Part shown: one piece after another, positions 50,178 to 58,648 of the stretch
Layout of the letters: every line of letters starts with the position of its first letter
How positions within the stretch are numbered: position 1 is the stretch's first letter
Assembly: GCA_000014925.1 (NCBI GenBank)
Contig: CP000474.1
Location: 930,001 to 994,000, forward strand
Source of the DNA: Paenarthrobacter aurescens TC1
Lineage (GTDB): Bacteria; Actinomycetota; Actinomycetes; Actinomycetales; Micrococcaceae
Length of the DNA stretch: 64,000 nucleotides
Reading direction: 5' to 3'
Made by a program: the position numbers and the translations under genes
Notes under the pieces: model-generated
The model's database searches: none
Told to the model about the DNA's origin: nothing
The model's input: the letters and a program-made list of their open reading frames with translations, nothing else

Positions 50178-51506
50178 GTGCGCGAGAAGCGGCAGGCTGG
50201 ATCTGGACTGAATCCGAGGCTGAGAGTGGGTTTGGTGTTGATCGCGCTTGTCATGGTGTCCGTCAATCTTCGGCCGGCCATTACTACCGTTGCCGGGGTG
50301 ATGAATCAGGTGCCGGGGGTGTTGAGCCTGGATCCTGGGCTGCTTCCGCTGCTGGGGACGTTGCCGGTGTTGGCCTTCGGTATATCGGGACCTATTGGGC
50401 CATGGCTGGCTCGACGACTCGGGACCGGTCGTGCCGTCGCGGTGGCGTTGCTGGTCCTGGCCGCGGCCTTGGTCGTTCGGGCGACCGTGCCTGCACTGCT
50501 GCTGCCCGGAACCTTCTTGGCGGGCATGGCGATCATGACAGCCAGCGTGCTGGTGCCCCAGATCGTCAAAGCAAACCGCGGCACCGGCTGGTGGACTGGC
50601 CTGTGCACCATGGGATTCGGCCTCGGCGCTGCGCTGGGCGCCGGGCTGGTCCAGCCACTGCAGCAGGCCTTCGGCGGCAACCTGCCGTCGGCACTGGCTG
50701 TGTGGGCTGTCCCAGCGCTGTTGGGAGCCTTCCTGATTCACCGATCCGGAGGACGCCCGACGGCGGCAGAGACTTCCGCGCGTGAAGCCGGCGCCGCGGC
50801 GGTTTCGTCGCTGACGCAGGACACGCCGTCGTCCTCTGTCTTACCGGCGCCCGTCAACCCGGCGGAAGTCACGCCGCTGCGCAAGCAGCGCACGGCGTGG
50901 GCGGTGACAGCCTTCTTCGGGCTTCAGGCCATGCTCTACTTTGCGATCACGTCATGGCTGGCTGTTTACCTCGTCTCCAAAGGGCTGTCATCGGCCGACG
51001 CTGCTGCGTTGCTGGCCTGGTTCAGCCTTGCCGGGCTCCCCGCAAGCCTGCTGGCTCCTGTGCTGGCCGGTCGTCCTGCCATTCTGCGGATCATGGCACC
51101 CGGCCTCGGACTGGCCGTGGCCCTCGCGCTTTTGGGAGTCCTCACGGCGCCAGCGGGTCTGCAGTTCGTCATGGTGGGGATCCTGGGAGTCGTCCAGAGT
51201 GCAGGCTTTGGCCTTGCCATGGCGTTGGTGGTGATCCGTTCGTTCGGTCCGCAGACAGCGGGAAAGCTCTCGGCCATGAGCCAAGGGCTGGGGTTCGCCC
51301 TTGCCTCGCTCGGTCCACTCGTGGCCGGACTCCTCCATACCTGGACAGGAGGTTGGGAAGTTACGTTCTGGGCGCTCGCGGCCGAAGCGGTGATTCTGGC
51401 TGCTGCAGGCTTCCTGGCGATCCGTGGCCCCGTAGTCAACGTTGAGCCCGTGAGCCGAAATTCATCCCCCAACGGACTATTCACTCTCGCACGCGGGGGT
51501 GAATAG
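50178..51506 (+). CDS. CynX/NimT-family MFS transporter
   Basis: 442 residues with about 12 hydrophobic helices and a short cytoplasmic linker rich in Ala/Ser/Thr near the middle. VSVNLRPAITTVAGVM is the recognisable first-helix signature of the CynX/NimT subfamily, whose members move small anions, cyanate or nitroimidazole-like drugs. GTG 50178 has GAGGGGA 5 nt upstream. A palindromic operator sits just in front. It may import the substrate of the amidohydrolase downstream; that is inference. Confidence 0.85.
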   Translation: MREKRQAGSGLNPRLRVGLVLIALVMVSVNLRPAITTVAGVMNQVPGVLSLDPGLLPLLGTLPVLAFGISGPIGPWLARRLGTGRAVAVALLVLAAALVVRATVPALLLPGTFLAGMAIMTASVLVPQIVKANRGTGWWTGLCTMGFGLGAALGAGLVQPLQQAFGGNLPSALAVWAVPALLGAFLIHRSGGRPTAAETSAREAGAAAVSSLTQDTPSSSVLPAPVNPAEVTPLRKQRTAWAVTAFFGLQAMLYFAITSWLAVYLVSKGLSSADAAALLAWFSLAGLPASLLAPVLAGRPAILRIMAPGLGLAVALALLGVLTAPAGLQFVMVGILGVVQSAGFGLAMALVVIRSFGPQTAGKLSAMSQGLGFALASLGPLVAGLLHTWTGGWEVTFWALAAEAVILAAAGFLAIRGPVVNVEPVSRNSSPNGLFTLARGGE

Positions 51507-51512
51507 TCCGTT
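51471..51512 (+). terminator. Inverted repeat spanning the stop codon of the transporter gene
   Basis: AACGGACTATTCAC (51471-51484) and GTGAATAGTCCGTT (51499-51512) pair perfectly over 14 bp with a 14-nt loop. The TAG stop (51504-51506) lies inside the right arm, so coding sequence and terminator-like hairpin overlap. No T-run follows. Confidence 0.7.
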
Positions 51513-51565
51513 AGACGGTGTTCGGCCACTGTCGGCGGGCTATGCTCCGGCGTATCCTCGGCGAT

Positions 51566-52054
51566 ATGACGAACTCACCATCAGGGACTCAGCAGCCGGA
51601 AACACCCGCCACGGAAATCCTGGAAACCAACGAATGCTGGGAGCTCCTCCGTGGCGTCTCGGTGGGCCGGCTTGCCGTGTGGGTGGACAATCACCCGGAC
51701 ATCTTTCCGGTGAATTACAAAGTGGATCACGGGACCATGGTGTTCCGGACGGGCGAAGGCACCAAACTTCACGCAGCCCTGGGCGACGCGCCCGTGGCCA
51801 TCGAAGCCGACGGCGTCAACGCCGAAACAGGGGTGGCTTGGAGCGTGGTGGTCAAGGGCCAAGCGTCGGCCGTGAAGCTGACGCAGGACGTGCTGGATAC
51901 CATCGGACTCCTGCTGTTCCCGTGGGAAGCCGGCCAGAAGGACCAGTTCATCCGTATCACGCCCAGCGAGGTGACGGGCCGTCGCTTCAAGGTAACGCCT
52001 CCTGTGACGTGGTGGTCGCCGCTGGATGACGCGCCCACGGCGCGAGGCGAGTAG
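51566..52054 (+). CDS. Pyridoxamine 5'-phosphate oxidase-fold flavin-binding protein
   Basis: 162 residues. LETNECWELLRGVSVGRLAV is the standard N-terminus of the small PNPOx-like split-barrel proteins (ECWELL..VSVGRLA), then VNYKVDHGTMVFRTGEGTKL and VAIEADGVNAETGVAWSVVVKG, each shown in part. Such proteins bind FMN or F420 and reduce varied substrates, including nitroimidazoles. ATG 51566 starts the family-like part. The function in this setting is unknown. Confidence 0.85.
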   Translation: MTNSPSGTQQPETPATEILETNECWELLRGVSVGRLAVWVDNHPDIFPVNYKVDHGTMVFRTGEGTKLHAALGDAPVAIEADGVNAETGVAWSVVVKGQASAVKLTQDVLDTIGLLLFPWEAGQKDQFIRITPSEVTGRRFKVTPPVTWWSPLDDAPTARGE

Positions 52055-52057
52055 CCC

Positions 52058-53287
52058 TCAGACCAGCTCCAACTGGTCAGCCACCACCTTGCCGGCGTGG
52101 ATGACGGTCCGGTCTTTACCACGGTCCATCACTGTGGAAGCCACAGTTTCGCCATCCACCAGCAACAGTTCCGCAGGATCGCCAACCTCGACACCGGGAC
52201 GATGGGCCGTGTCCTTCAGCCTGGTAGCGCTGGGGTCAAGGATGCTCGCACCACCGATCGTGGCGATGGCCAGGCAGTGCTCGATCAGCTCGTCCTTGCG
52301 GAAACCGTGGGTGAAGGCAAGCTGCCAGGTGCGGTCCAGCATGTCCGTGTTGCCGTACGGGGACCAGTAGTCACGTTGGCCGTCCTCGCCCAAGCCCAAA
52401 CGAACGCCGGCTTCGGTGAGCAGGGGGATGGGCAGTTGGCCTGCGGCAGATGGAGCAACCGAGGCCAAGGACACGTCCAGTTCCGCGAAGGCATCAATGA
52501 GCCTGCGCGTTGTGGCCACATTAACGCTGCCCAATTGGTAGGCGTGGGACATGGTTACCTTTCCCTGCATCCCCAGCGCCCGGGTGCGCTCGAGCACCAG
52601 GTCGGTGCTGAAAACACCCAATTCGCCGGGCTCGTGGAGGTGGATGTCGATGGGAACCTGGTACTTCTCTGCCAGGGCAAACACGATGTCCAGGTGCTTG
52701 GCCGGATCGCGGTCAAGAGTGCAGGGATCGATGCCACCCATGACGTTGGCACCGGCTCTCAGTGCCTCCTCCATGAGCTCCACCGTCCCTTCCTCCAGCA
52801 ACAATCCAGCCTGGGGGAAAGCGATGATGTCCACGGAAGCCTGGCCGGCGAATTTCTCCTTGGCGGCAGCAACGGCGTCGAAACGCTCGAGCCTGCAGTC
52901 CACGTCAACCTGCGCGTAGGAGCGGACCCGGGTGGTACCCCGGGCGATCATCCGTCCCAGGGTGTCGTTCACGCGATCCTGCAGGGGGACTTCCGCGTTG
53001 CGCCAGTTTTGACGGTCGTTCATCATCATGGTCCACACGCCCGGACCTCCGGTGTGCTCCCGGAACGGAAGGCCGATACGGGTGGAATCAAGGTGAACGT
53101 GGACGTCCGAGAAGGACGGGAGCAGCAAACGTCCGCGGCCATCCACCACCGTAACGCCATCTGGAAGCACACGGGCCGGATCATGCGGTTCGACGGCGAC
53201 GATCTTGCCGCCTGCTTCGCCCGCCACCAGGGTGACGTCGCTGAGCGCTTGGCCCCAGGGGCGGACGGCGCGGATCAGGGTATTCAA
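52058..53287 (-). CDS. Cytosine-deaminase-like metal-dependent amidohydrolase
   Basis: 409 residues, amidohydrolase superfamily. Metal and catalytic motifs: DVHVHLDSTR (HxH), GGIDPCTLD, DIHLHEPGE (third His plus catalytic Glu), MSHAYQLG (fourth His) and LGEDGQRD (Asp). These correspond to the CodA/CodA-like branch, so deamination of a pyrimidine or related heterocycle is likely. TTG start at 53287 is decided by a strong AAGGAG 6 nt upstream. It converges 3 nt from the PNPOx gene and is divergent from the GntR gene. Confidence 0.87.
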   Translation of the reverse strand: MNTLIRAVRPWGQALSDVTLVAGEAGGKIVAVEPHDPARVLPDGVTVVDGRGRLLLPSFSDVHVHLDSTRIGLPFREHTGGPGVWTMMMNDRQNWRNAEVPLQDRVNDTLGRMIARGTTRVRSYAQVDVDCRLERFDAVAAAKEKFAGQASVDIIAFPQAGLLLEEGTVELMEEALRAGANVMGGIDPCTLDRDPAKHLDIVFALAEKYQVPIDIHLHEPGELGVFSTDLVLERTRALGMQGKVTMSHAYQLGSVNVATTRRLIDAFAELDVSLASVAPSAAGQLPIPLLTEAGVRLGLGEDGQRDYWSPYGNTDMLDRTWQLAFTHGFRKDELIEHCLAIATIGGASILDPSATRLKDTAHRPGVEVGDPAELLLVDGETVASTVMDRGKDRTVIHAGKVVADQLELV

Positions 53288-53451
53288 TGGTTACTCCTTC
53301 GATAGTGAATCTATTGCCTGCTTCTATTGCACGCCCGCCAGCACCGTCGCGGCTCTTCGACACGATGCGCAACGCCTACATGGTCCGGGATGCCCGGAAC
53401 CGCCCGGCCGATGAGCTGTTTCCTCCCGTGTATGCTCGGTTGGAACGCTGA
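53287..53451 (+). CDS. Short orphan ORF, possible 3' gene relic
   Basis: 54 codons, ATG 53287 to TGA 53449-53451, in an otherwise empty divergent gap. The C-terminal 35 codons (from about 53344) are strongly coding-like: G/C in the third position in most codons and a natural composition (RLFDTMRNAYMVRDARNRP). The first 18 codons are not. No ribosome site precedes either ATG 53287 or GTG 53305. It may be the tail of a deleted gene rather than a working one; no family is recognised. Confidence 0.3.
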   Translation: MVTPSIVNLLPASIARPPAPSRLFDTMRNAYMVRDARNRPADELFPPVYARLER

Positions 53452-53485
53452 CCGGCGCCGTCCGGCACCTGGAGCGGACGCTGGC

Positions 53486-54187
53486 ATGAAGGGAAGTTTG
53501 ACTGTGGCTGAAGCGATGCCGGAATCCGGTAATGGCCGCGATGAAGAGGCCCGCGCGGAGAACGTCTACCAACTGGTGTTGGAAGGCATCGTCACGGGAG
53601 CGTACGCCCAAGGAATGCGCCTGCGGGAACGTGAACTCTCGGAGCTTTACAACGTCTCCCGCATTCCCGTGCGCGAAGCCATCCAGCGCCTGGAGCAGGA
53701 CGGGTTCGTGGCAACCTTCCCACGCCGCGGTGCCGTAGTACGGCAACTGACCCTCACGGATGTTAACGAGCTCTTCGATGTTCGCCTCTGCTTGGAGACG
53801 TTCGCCGCAAAGATGGCCGCTACCCGTGTAGCGGAGGGCAGCGACGGCGGACGGCTGGAGGAACTCATGGAGGCCTCCAAGGCAGCCATTGACGAAGAGC
53901 GGACCGACGACGTTGCTGTCATCAGCGCCGAGCTTCACGCCGAGATTGTGCGCCTGTCCGGCAACCGGCTGCTGATTGAATCGGTGAAACCGCTGTTCGG
54001 GCGGATGCGCTGGATCTTCGGGCTGGCCCATAACCGCAGCAACGAACTCCAGCGGGACGAACACACCGAGCTGTGCAACGCCATCCTGAGGGGTAAGCCG
54101 GACCTGGCCTACTCGCTGGCGTACTCGCACATCGAGTTGGGCCGCGAACCCGTCTTGGCAGGCCTCGCGGAAACGCTGGAACCCTAG
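53486..54187 (+). CDS. GntR-family regulator, FCD (FadR) subfamily
   Basis: 233 residues. The winged helix is ENVYQLVLEGIVTGAYAQG through LRERELSELYNVSRIPVREAIQRLEQDGFV, given here in part, and matches GntR; the C-terminal all-helical FCD domain carries the Asp/His metal-site residues (DVRLCLETFAA, ELHAEIV.LSGN, DEHTELCNAI, YSHIELG). It probably senses a carboxylate or amidohydrolase product and may bind TTGGTATACCAA before the transporter. ATG 53486 has GGAGCGG 9 nt upstream; TTG 53498 is an alternative. Confidence 0.9.
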   Translation: MKGSLTVAEAMPESGNGRDEEARAENVYQLVLEGIVTGAYAQGMRLRERELSELYNVSRIPVREAIQRLEQDGFVATFPRRGAVVRQLTLTDVNELFDVRLCLETFAAKMAATRVAEGSDGGRLEELMEASKAAIDEERTDDVAVISAELHAEIVRLSGNRLLIESVKPLFGRMRWIFGLAHNRSNELQRDEHTELCNAILRGKPDLAYSLAYSHIELGREPVLAGLAETLEP

Positions 54188-54194
54188 GTTAAAG

Positions 54195-54230
54195 CTCGAC
54201 GTCGGCACTCGCCTGAGTGCCGACGTCGAG
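54195..54230. terminator. Perfect 16-bp hairpin between the GntR and DUF4032 genes
   Basis: CTCGACGTCGGCACTC (54195-54210) and GAGTGCCGACGTCGAG (54215-54230) with a 4-nt loop, followed by TTCGTTT on the plus strand. It lies between convergent stops and is likely bidirectional. Confidence 0.88.
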
Positions 54231-54246
54231 TTCGTTTCAGCGTGCG

Positions 54247-55662
54247 TTAGTCGTCCGCGTCCGGGTACTCGTCCTCGTCGTCGTACCGGCCGGATTCCTC
54301 CACTTCCACCTCAAGGATCTTGAGGAGCTCCGTATCCGGGTTCAGCATGATGGCGGCCTCGTCGCGGCGGTGCTGCAGCACCGTATCCAGGTAGGACTGC
54401 ACGGTCTCCGCCAAGGGCACGTACCTGTCCTGCTTCTGGCTCATGTACCAGCGGTGCTCCAGGACCTCGTGCACCACCTCCGCAGGCTCCAGTTTCCCGG
54501 CGAGGTGCCGCGGAATGGAACGCACAATGGGCTCGAAGATCTGGCTGACCCAGATGTGGGCGCTGATTTCCTCGTCCAGATCCGGGTTGTTGTCCGCGCG
54601 GAACTGGTCCATGTCGTTGAGGAGCCTGCGGGCCTGGTTCTCCTGGGCGTCCAGGCCGGTGAGGCGCAGCAAACGACGCTGGTGGTGACCGGCGTCCACC
54701 ACCTTGGGCTGGAGCTGGATGGTGGATCCGTCCGCCGTGGTCTTGATGGCGTACTCCTCCACATCGAAGCCCAGCTCGTTGAGGCGCCGGATTCGGGCGG
54801 CAACGCGCCACCGTTCGCCGAGCTCGAAGGACTCCTTCTCGGTCAGCTCGGTCCAGAGGCGTCGGTAGCTGTCCATGATCAGCTCACTGGTGGCTACGGG
54901 ATCCACCTTCTCCTCGATGAGTCCGCCGTCCAGCAAATCCATCAGTTCGCCGGCGATGTTCACCCGGGCGATTTCGAGGTCGTATTCACGCTGGCCCATG
55001 GAGAGATCGGGGTAGAGCTCTCCCGTTTCAGCATCCACCAGGTACGCGGCAAAGGCGCCGGCGTCGCGGCGGAACAACGTGTTGGACAGTGAAACGTCAC
55101 CCCAGTAGAAGCCCACAAGGTGCAGGCGTACCAGCAGCAGCGCCTGGGCGTCGATCAGGCGAGTCAAGGTGTCTTTGCGGAGCATCTGCGAGAACAGTGC
55201 GCGGTACGGCATGGAGAATTTCAGGTGCCGGGTGACCAGCACTGGATTCAGGGGCCTGCCGTCCGCTGTGGTCCTGCCCGTGATGACAGCCACCGGCTCC
55301 ACGCAGGGCACGTCCAGCCGGGCCAGCTTCCGCAGCATGTGGTACTCGTGGCGGGCAACGTGCTCCGACGTTTCCTTGATGGCGATCACCGAGCCACCCA
55401 AGTGCGCGAAACGGACGATGTGCCGGGAAATACCGCGGGGGAGAGCGGCCAGGTTCTCAGCCGGCCAGTCTTCCAAGGCAATATGCCAGGGGAGGTCCAG
55501 CAACTCCGGATCTGCCGCAGCGGCAGTAATGTTCAGGGAACCGATGACACTGGCCGGCGGTGCGGTGTCCTGCGCACTGGCGGCCTCGGTCCTGGGGAGC
55601 TTGCCGATCTGCCCGTAATCGGTGGGTTCGTCGTGCCACTGGGCTTCGTTTTGCTCGCTCAT
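54247..55662 (-). CDS. DUF4032 protein with kinase-like N-terminal domain
   Basis: 471 residues. After a ~60-residue tail, residues 60-240 resemble a lipopolysaccharide/RIO-type kinase: GGSVIAIKETSEHVARHEY for the ATP-lysine and helix-C Glu, then LVRLHLVGFYWGDVSLSNTLFR in place of the HGD..NI catalytic loop and AYLVDAETGELYP for the DFG-like metal site, each shown partly. The rest is DUF4032, and the end is Asp/Glu-rich. Family function is unknown; the loop reads WGDVSLSN, so kinase activity is plausible but unproven. ATGA overlap: its start overlaps the stop of the GH20 gene. Confidence 0.75.
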   Translation of the reverse strand: MSEQNEAQWHDEPTDYGQIGKLPRTEAASAQDTAPPASVIGSLNITAAAADPELLDLPWHIALEDWPAENLAALPRGISRHIVRFAHLGGSVIAIKETSEHVARHEYHMLRKLARLDVPCVEPVAVITGRTTADGRPLNPVLVTRHLKFSMPYRALFSQMLRKDTLTRLIDAQALLLVRLHLVGFYWGDVSLSNTLFRRDAGAFAAYLVDAETGELYPDLSMGQREYDLEIARVNIAGELMDLLDGGLIEEKVDPVATSELIMDSYRRLWTELTEKESFELGERWRVAARIRRLNELGFDVEEYAIKTTADGSTIQLQPKVVDAGHHQRRLLRLTGLDAQENQARRLLNDMDQFRADNNPDLDEEISAHIWVSQIFEPIVRSIPRHLAGKLEPAEVVHEVLEHRWYMSQKQDRYVPLAETVQSYLDTVLQHRRDEAAIMLNPDTELLKILEVEVEESGRYDDEDEYPDADD

Positions 55663-57242
55663 GCCTCAATTGTTCCGTACTTGGATGCGCTTCCGGCTAT
55701 CGTGCCAGGAAAGGGATACTCCGGCTTCGCGGACCACTCGACGTCGGGCGCTTCTTGGAAGGCGACACCTTGCGTGGCGAGCCGCTCACCCAAGGCGCCC
55801 AAACGACGTCGGAAGTCACCCGGGTTGCGAACCTCCTGACCGGACCACGCGACTTCCGCCAAGGAGACCGCCCTCGGGTACAGGAGCCATTGGGCCTGCT
55901 GGTTGTTGCGAACGGTTTCGGTCCACAGCGGGCCTTCGACGCCGAGGATCTGCTGGTCCTGCAACCCGCCTTGGGCAGGGTCCCAGTTGTAGTACTCGGA
56001 CCAGGTGAAAGGCCCGCCTTCCACCCATTCGAGGCCGACAGGGCTGTCCGACGCATACTTCTGGTCCAGGTAGGTGTTGGCCGCGGGGGACATGATCACC
56101 CGTGACCCGTTTTGTTCAGCCTGCCGCACAGTGGGTTCGAAATCGCCGTGCCAGTACTGAATGACGGAACCTTGCGGAAGCTCGACGGCGGCGAATTCGT
56201 TCCAGCCCACCACGGATTTGCCGGTCTCGGCGCCGATCCTCACGAACCGCTGCACCATGGAGACGTAGTCGTCATGTCCGGTGACGTGGGCTTCGTCGCC
56301 ACCAATGTGAAGGTAAGGTCCCACCGTGATCGCGGCGAGCTGGCCGAGGACCTCGCGTACGAACTCGTAGGTTGCGGGCAAGTCTTCAGTGAGCGTTGAC
56401 CAGCCCACCTCCGACGTCGTGCTCATCGGCTTGGCCTGGCCGTCGGGATTCAGCTGCGGGATCGCGGCGAGGGCGGCGTTGACGTGACCGGGAAGATCGA
56501 TCTCCGGTATGACCAGCACGTTCTTGGTGGCGGCGTAGGCCTGGATGTCCTTGAAATCCTGCTGGGTGTAGAAGCCGGAGTTGCCCCGGGGAGGCATTGC
56601 GGTGGAAACCTCCACCGCGCCCTGGCCGCCCACTTCGGTCAGCTTGGCGTAGGGCAAACCGGACGGGTTCTTTGCGGGCTCATGAATTTCGATGCGCCAT
56701 GCTTGATCGTCCGTGAGGTGCAGGTGCAGGGCATTGAACTTGAACTGCGTCATGACGTCGATCTGCTCCTTCACCTCCTGCACCGTGAAGAAGTTGCGGG
56801 CAACGTCCAGCATGAGGCCGCGGTACGCAAAGCGCGGAGCATCCGCAATGTCGACGGCGGGAATCACCCACGTGCCTGCCTGAGGATCAGTGCCCTCAAT
56901 GGAAGCAGGAAAAAGCTGGCGGAGTGTCTGCACTCCGTTGAAGAGTCCCGCTGGAGTGGAGGCCGCGAGTACGACCCCACCCTCGGTGACGCTGAGCTCG
57001 TAAGCTTCCGGGCCGCCGTCGAATGTCTCCACCAACTCGAGGGAGATGTCACCGGGGCGGGTGTCCTCAACGGTGGGCAGGTCGAAACCAGTGCCGCGGC
57101 GCAGCAGCGAGGCAAGCTGCCTGGCTACAGGGGTAGCTGCGCCGGAAGCGGCGATCCGTGCTGTGGGGGCGAGTGTGAAGGCCGGGCCGTTCAGGAGTGC
57201 GACGTGCGAGGGGCGGGGGATCAGGTTGTCCGTCGTGTTCAT
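55659..57242 (-). CDS. Beta-N-acetylhexosaminidase (GH20)
   Basis: 527 residues. The N-terminal GH20b-like domain (to about 130) is followed by the barrel starting FAYRGLMLDVARNFF; HLHLTDDQAWRIEI and the catalytic Asp-Glu pair in YLHIGGDEAHVTG are intact, and WNEF, YWHG and WTE provide the aromatic pocket. It removes terminal GlcNAc/GalNAc from chitin or peptidoglycan fragments. No signal peptide, so it acts inside the cell on imported sugars. It precedes DUF4032 with a 4-nt overlap, indicating coupled translation. Confidence 0.92.
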   Translation of the reverse strand: MNTTDNLIPRPSHVALLNGPAFTLAPTARIAASGAATPVARQLASLLRRGTGFDLPTVEDTRPGDISLELVETFDGGPEAYELSVTEGGVVLAASTPAGLFNGVQTLRQLFPASIEGTDPQAGTWVIPAVDIADAPRFAYRGLMLDVARNFFTVQEVKEQIDVMTQFKFNALHLHLTDDQAWRIEIHEPAKNPSGLPYAKLTEVGGQGAVEVSTAMPPRGNSGFYTQQDFKDIQAYAATKNVLVIPEIDLPGHVNAALAAIPQLNPDGQAKPMSTTSEVGWSTLTEDLPATYEFVREVLGQLAAITVGPYLHIGGDEAHVTGHDDYVSMVQRFVRIGAETGKSVVGWNEFAAVELPQGSVIQYWHGDFEPTVRQAEQNGSRVIMSPAANTYLDQKYASDSPVGLEWVEGGPFTWSEYYNWDPAQGGLQDQQILGVEGPLWTETVRNNQQAQWLLYPRAVSLAEVAWSGQEVRNPGDFRRRLGALGERLATQGVAFQEAPDVEWSAKPEYPFPGTIAGSASKYGTIEA

Positions 57243-57275
57243 GCCGTTCTTTCGCAGGAGTTAGGTTAAAGCGAG

Positions 57276-57305
57276 AGCGGCCCGACCGGGTGGGGTCGGG
57301 CCGCT
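57276..57305 (-). terminator. Terminator of the sugar ABC ATPase gene
   Basis: AGCGGCCCGACC (57276-57287) and GGTCGGGCCGCT (57294-57305) form a 12-bp stem with a 6-nt loop; CTCTCGCTTT follows on the minus strand. It separates the ATPase gene from the GH20 gene on the same strand. Confidence 0.85.
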
Positions 57306-57359
57306 GTCACAATGCGGATGTACTGGCCGGTGGGCGGACCCAGCCGGCGGTTGGCGGGA

Positions 57360-58442
57360 TTAGTCGCCCAGGCGCAGGCCGGTCTTCGTGTCGAACAGGT
57401 GCACGTGGCCGGACTGCGGACGAACGAAGATGGACTCACCCTTCATCGGAGGGCGGCGACCGTCGACGCGAGCAACGATGTCGTGGCTCTTGCCGTCAAG
57501 GATGGTGTGGCCGTAGACGTAAGCGTCGGCGCCGAGTTCTTCCACGACGTCAACCTCAACCTGGAGGCCTTCGCCGTTGCCGACAGTCTCGAGGTCTTCC
57601 GGACGCGAACCAACGGTGACGGTCTGGCCGTGAGCCTCTTCGAGGATGTTGCGCGGCACGGGGTAAACCGTCCCACCGAACTGGACGCCGCCGTCGACGA
57701 CCGGCAGTTCAAGCAGGTTCATGGCCGGGGAGCCGATGAATCCTGCAACGAAGACGTTCTGCGGGCGGTCGTAGAGGTTGCGCGGGGTGTCAACCTGCTG
57801 CAGGAGACCGTCCTTCAGGACAGCAACGCGGTCACCCATGGTCATGGCCTCGACCTGGTCGTGCGTAACGTAAACCGTGGTGACGCCCAGGCGGCGGGTC
57901 AGGGATGCGATCTGCGTACGGGTCTGGACGCGGAGCTTGGCGTCAAGGTTGGAAAGCGGCTCATCCATGAGGAAGACCTGTGGGTTACGGACGATTGCAC
58001 GGCCCATGGCAACACGCTGGCGCTGACCGCCGGAGAGTGCCTTCGGCTTGCGGTCCAGGTACTGCTCGAGGTCAAGAAGCTTGGCGGCTTCGCGGACACG
58101 CTCGGCGCGCTCTTCCTTGGAGATGCCGGCGATCTTCAGTGCGAAGCCCATGTTGTCCGCAACGGTCATGTGCGGGTAAAGGGCGTAGTTCTGGAAGACC
58201 ATTGCAATGTCGCGGTCCTTCGGCGGAACGTCCGTGACGTCGCGGTCGCCGATTAGGATGCGGCCGGCGTTGACGTCCTCAAGGCCTGCGAGCATGCGCA
58301 GCGAGGTGGACTTACCGCAACCGGAGGGTCCAACGAGGACCAGGAATTCGCCATCGGCGATGTCGATGTTGAGCTTATCGACGGCGGGCTTATCTGTGCC
58401 CGGGTACAGACGCGTAGCGTTATCAAAAGTAACTGTAGCCAC
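57360..58442 (-). CDS. Sugar ABC transporter ATPase (MsmK/UgpC/MalK type)
   Basis: 360 residues. Walker A GPSGCGKST, Q loop VFQNYALYPHM, signature LSGGQRQRVAMGRA, Walker B VFLMDEPLSNLDAKLR and switch VTHDQVEAM, followed by the TOBE/OB regulatory domain (VGSRPEDLE). Actinobacteria often use one shared ATPase of this kind for many sugar importers, so it is the best candidate to power MalFG, which lacks its own. GTG 58442 starts the conserved ATVTFDNATRLYPG; GTG 58460 is 6 codons longer. Monocistronic, with its own terminator. Confidence 0.93.
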   Translation of the reverse strand: MATVTFDNATRLYPGTDKPAVDKLNIDIADGEFLVLVGPSGCGKSTSLRMLAGLEDVNAGRILIGDRDVTDVPPKDRDIAMVFQNYALYPHMTVADNMGFALKIAGISKEERAERVREAAKLLDLEQYLDRKPKALSGGQRQRVAMGRAIVRNPQVFLMDEPLSNLDAKLRVQTRTQIASLTRRLGVTTVYVTHDQVEAMTMGDRVAVLKDGLLQQVDTPRNLYDRPQNVFVAGFIGSPAMNLLELPVVDGGVQFGGTVYPVPRNILEEAHGQTVTVGSRPEDLETVGNGEGLQVEVDVVEELGADAYVYGHTILDGKSHDIVARVDGRRPPMKGESIFVRPQSGHVHLFDTKTGLRLGD

Positions 58443-58514
58443 AGTTATCAATCCCTTCACCGGCAGGTACGTGCCGGACGATCCGTTGTGAATGGTTCAT
58501 TTTCTTCAGTTGAA

Positions 58515-58537
58515 CTCCCCGGCCAATGGCCGGGGAG
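58515..58537. terminator. Hairpin in the otsB-msmK-type gap
   Basis: CTCCCCGGCC (58515-58524), AAT, GGCCGGGGAG (58528-58537): a perfect 10-bp stem. It lies past otsB on the minus strand and before the ATPase gene. The gap also holds an imperfect palindrome GTGACG..CGTCAC at 58547-58573, possibly an operator. Confidence 0.65.
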
Positions 58538-58648
58538 GATCGTGTGACGTCGCACGGTACTGTGCGTCACATCACATCCAAGAGTATGTCAGACTTTTTG
58601 ACTTACTACCTAAATGTTACGAACGTCACACGTTGCGCTCGTCACTCG

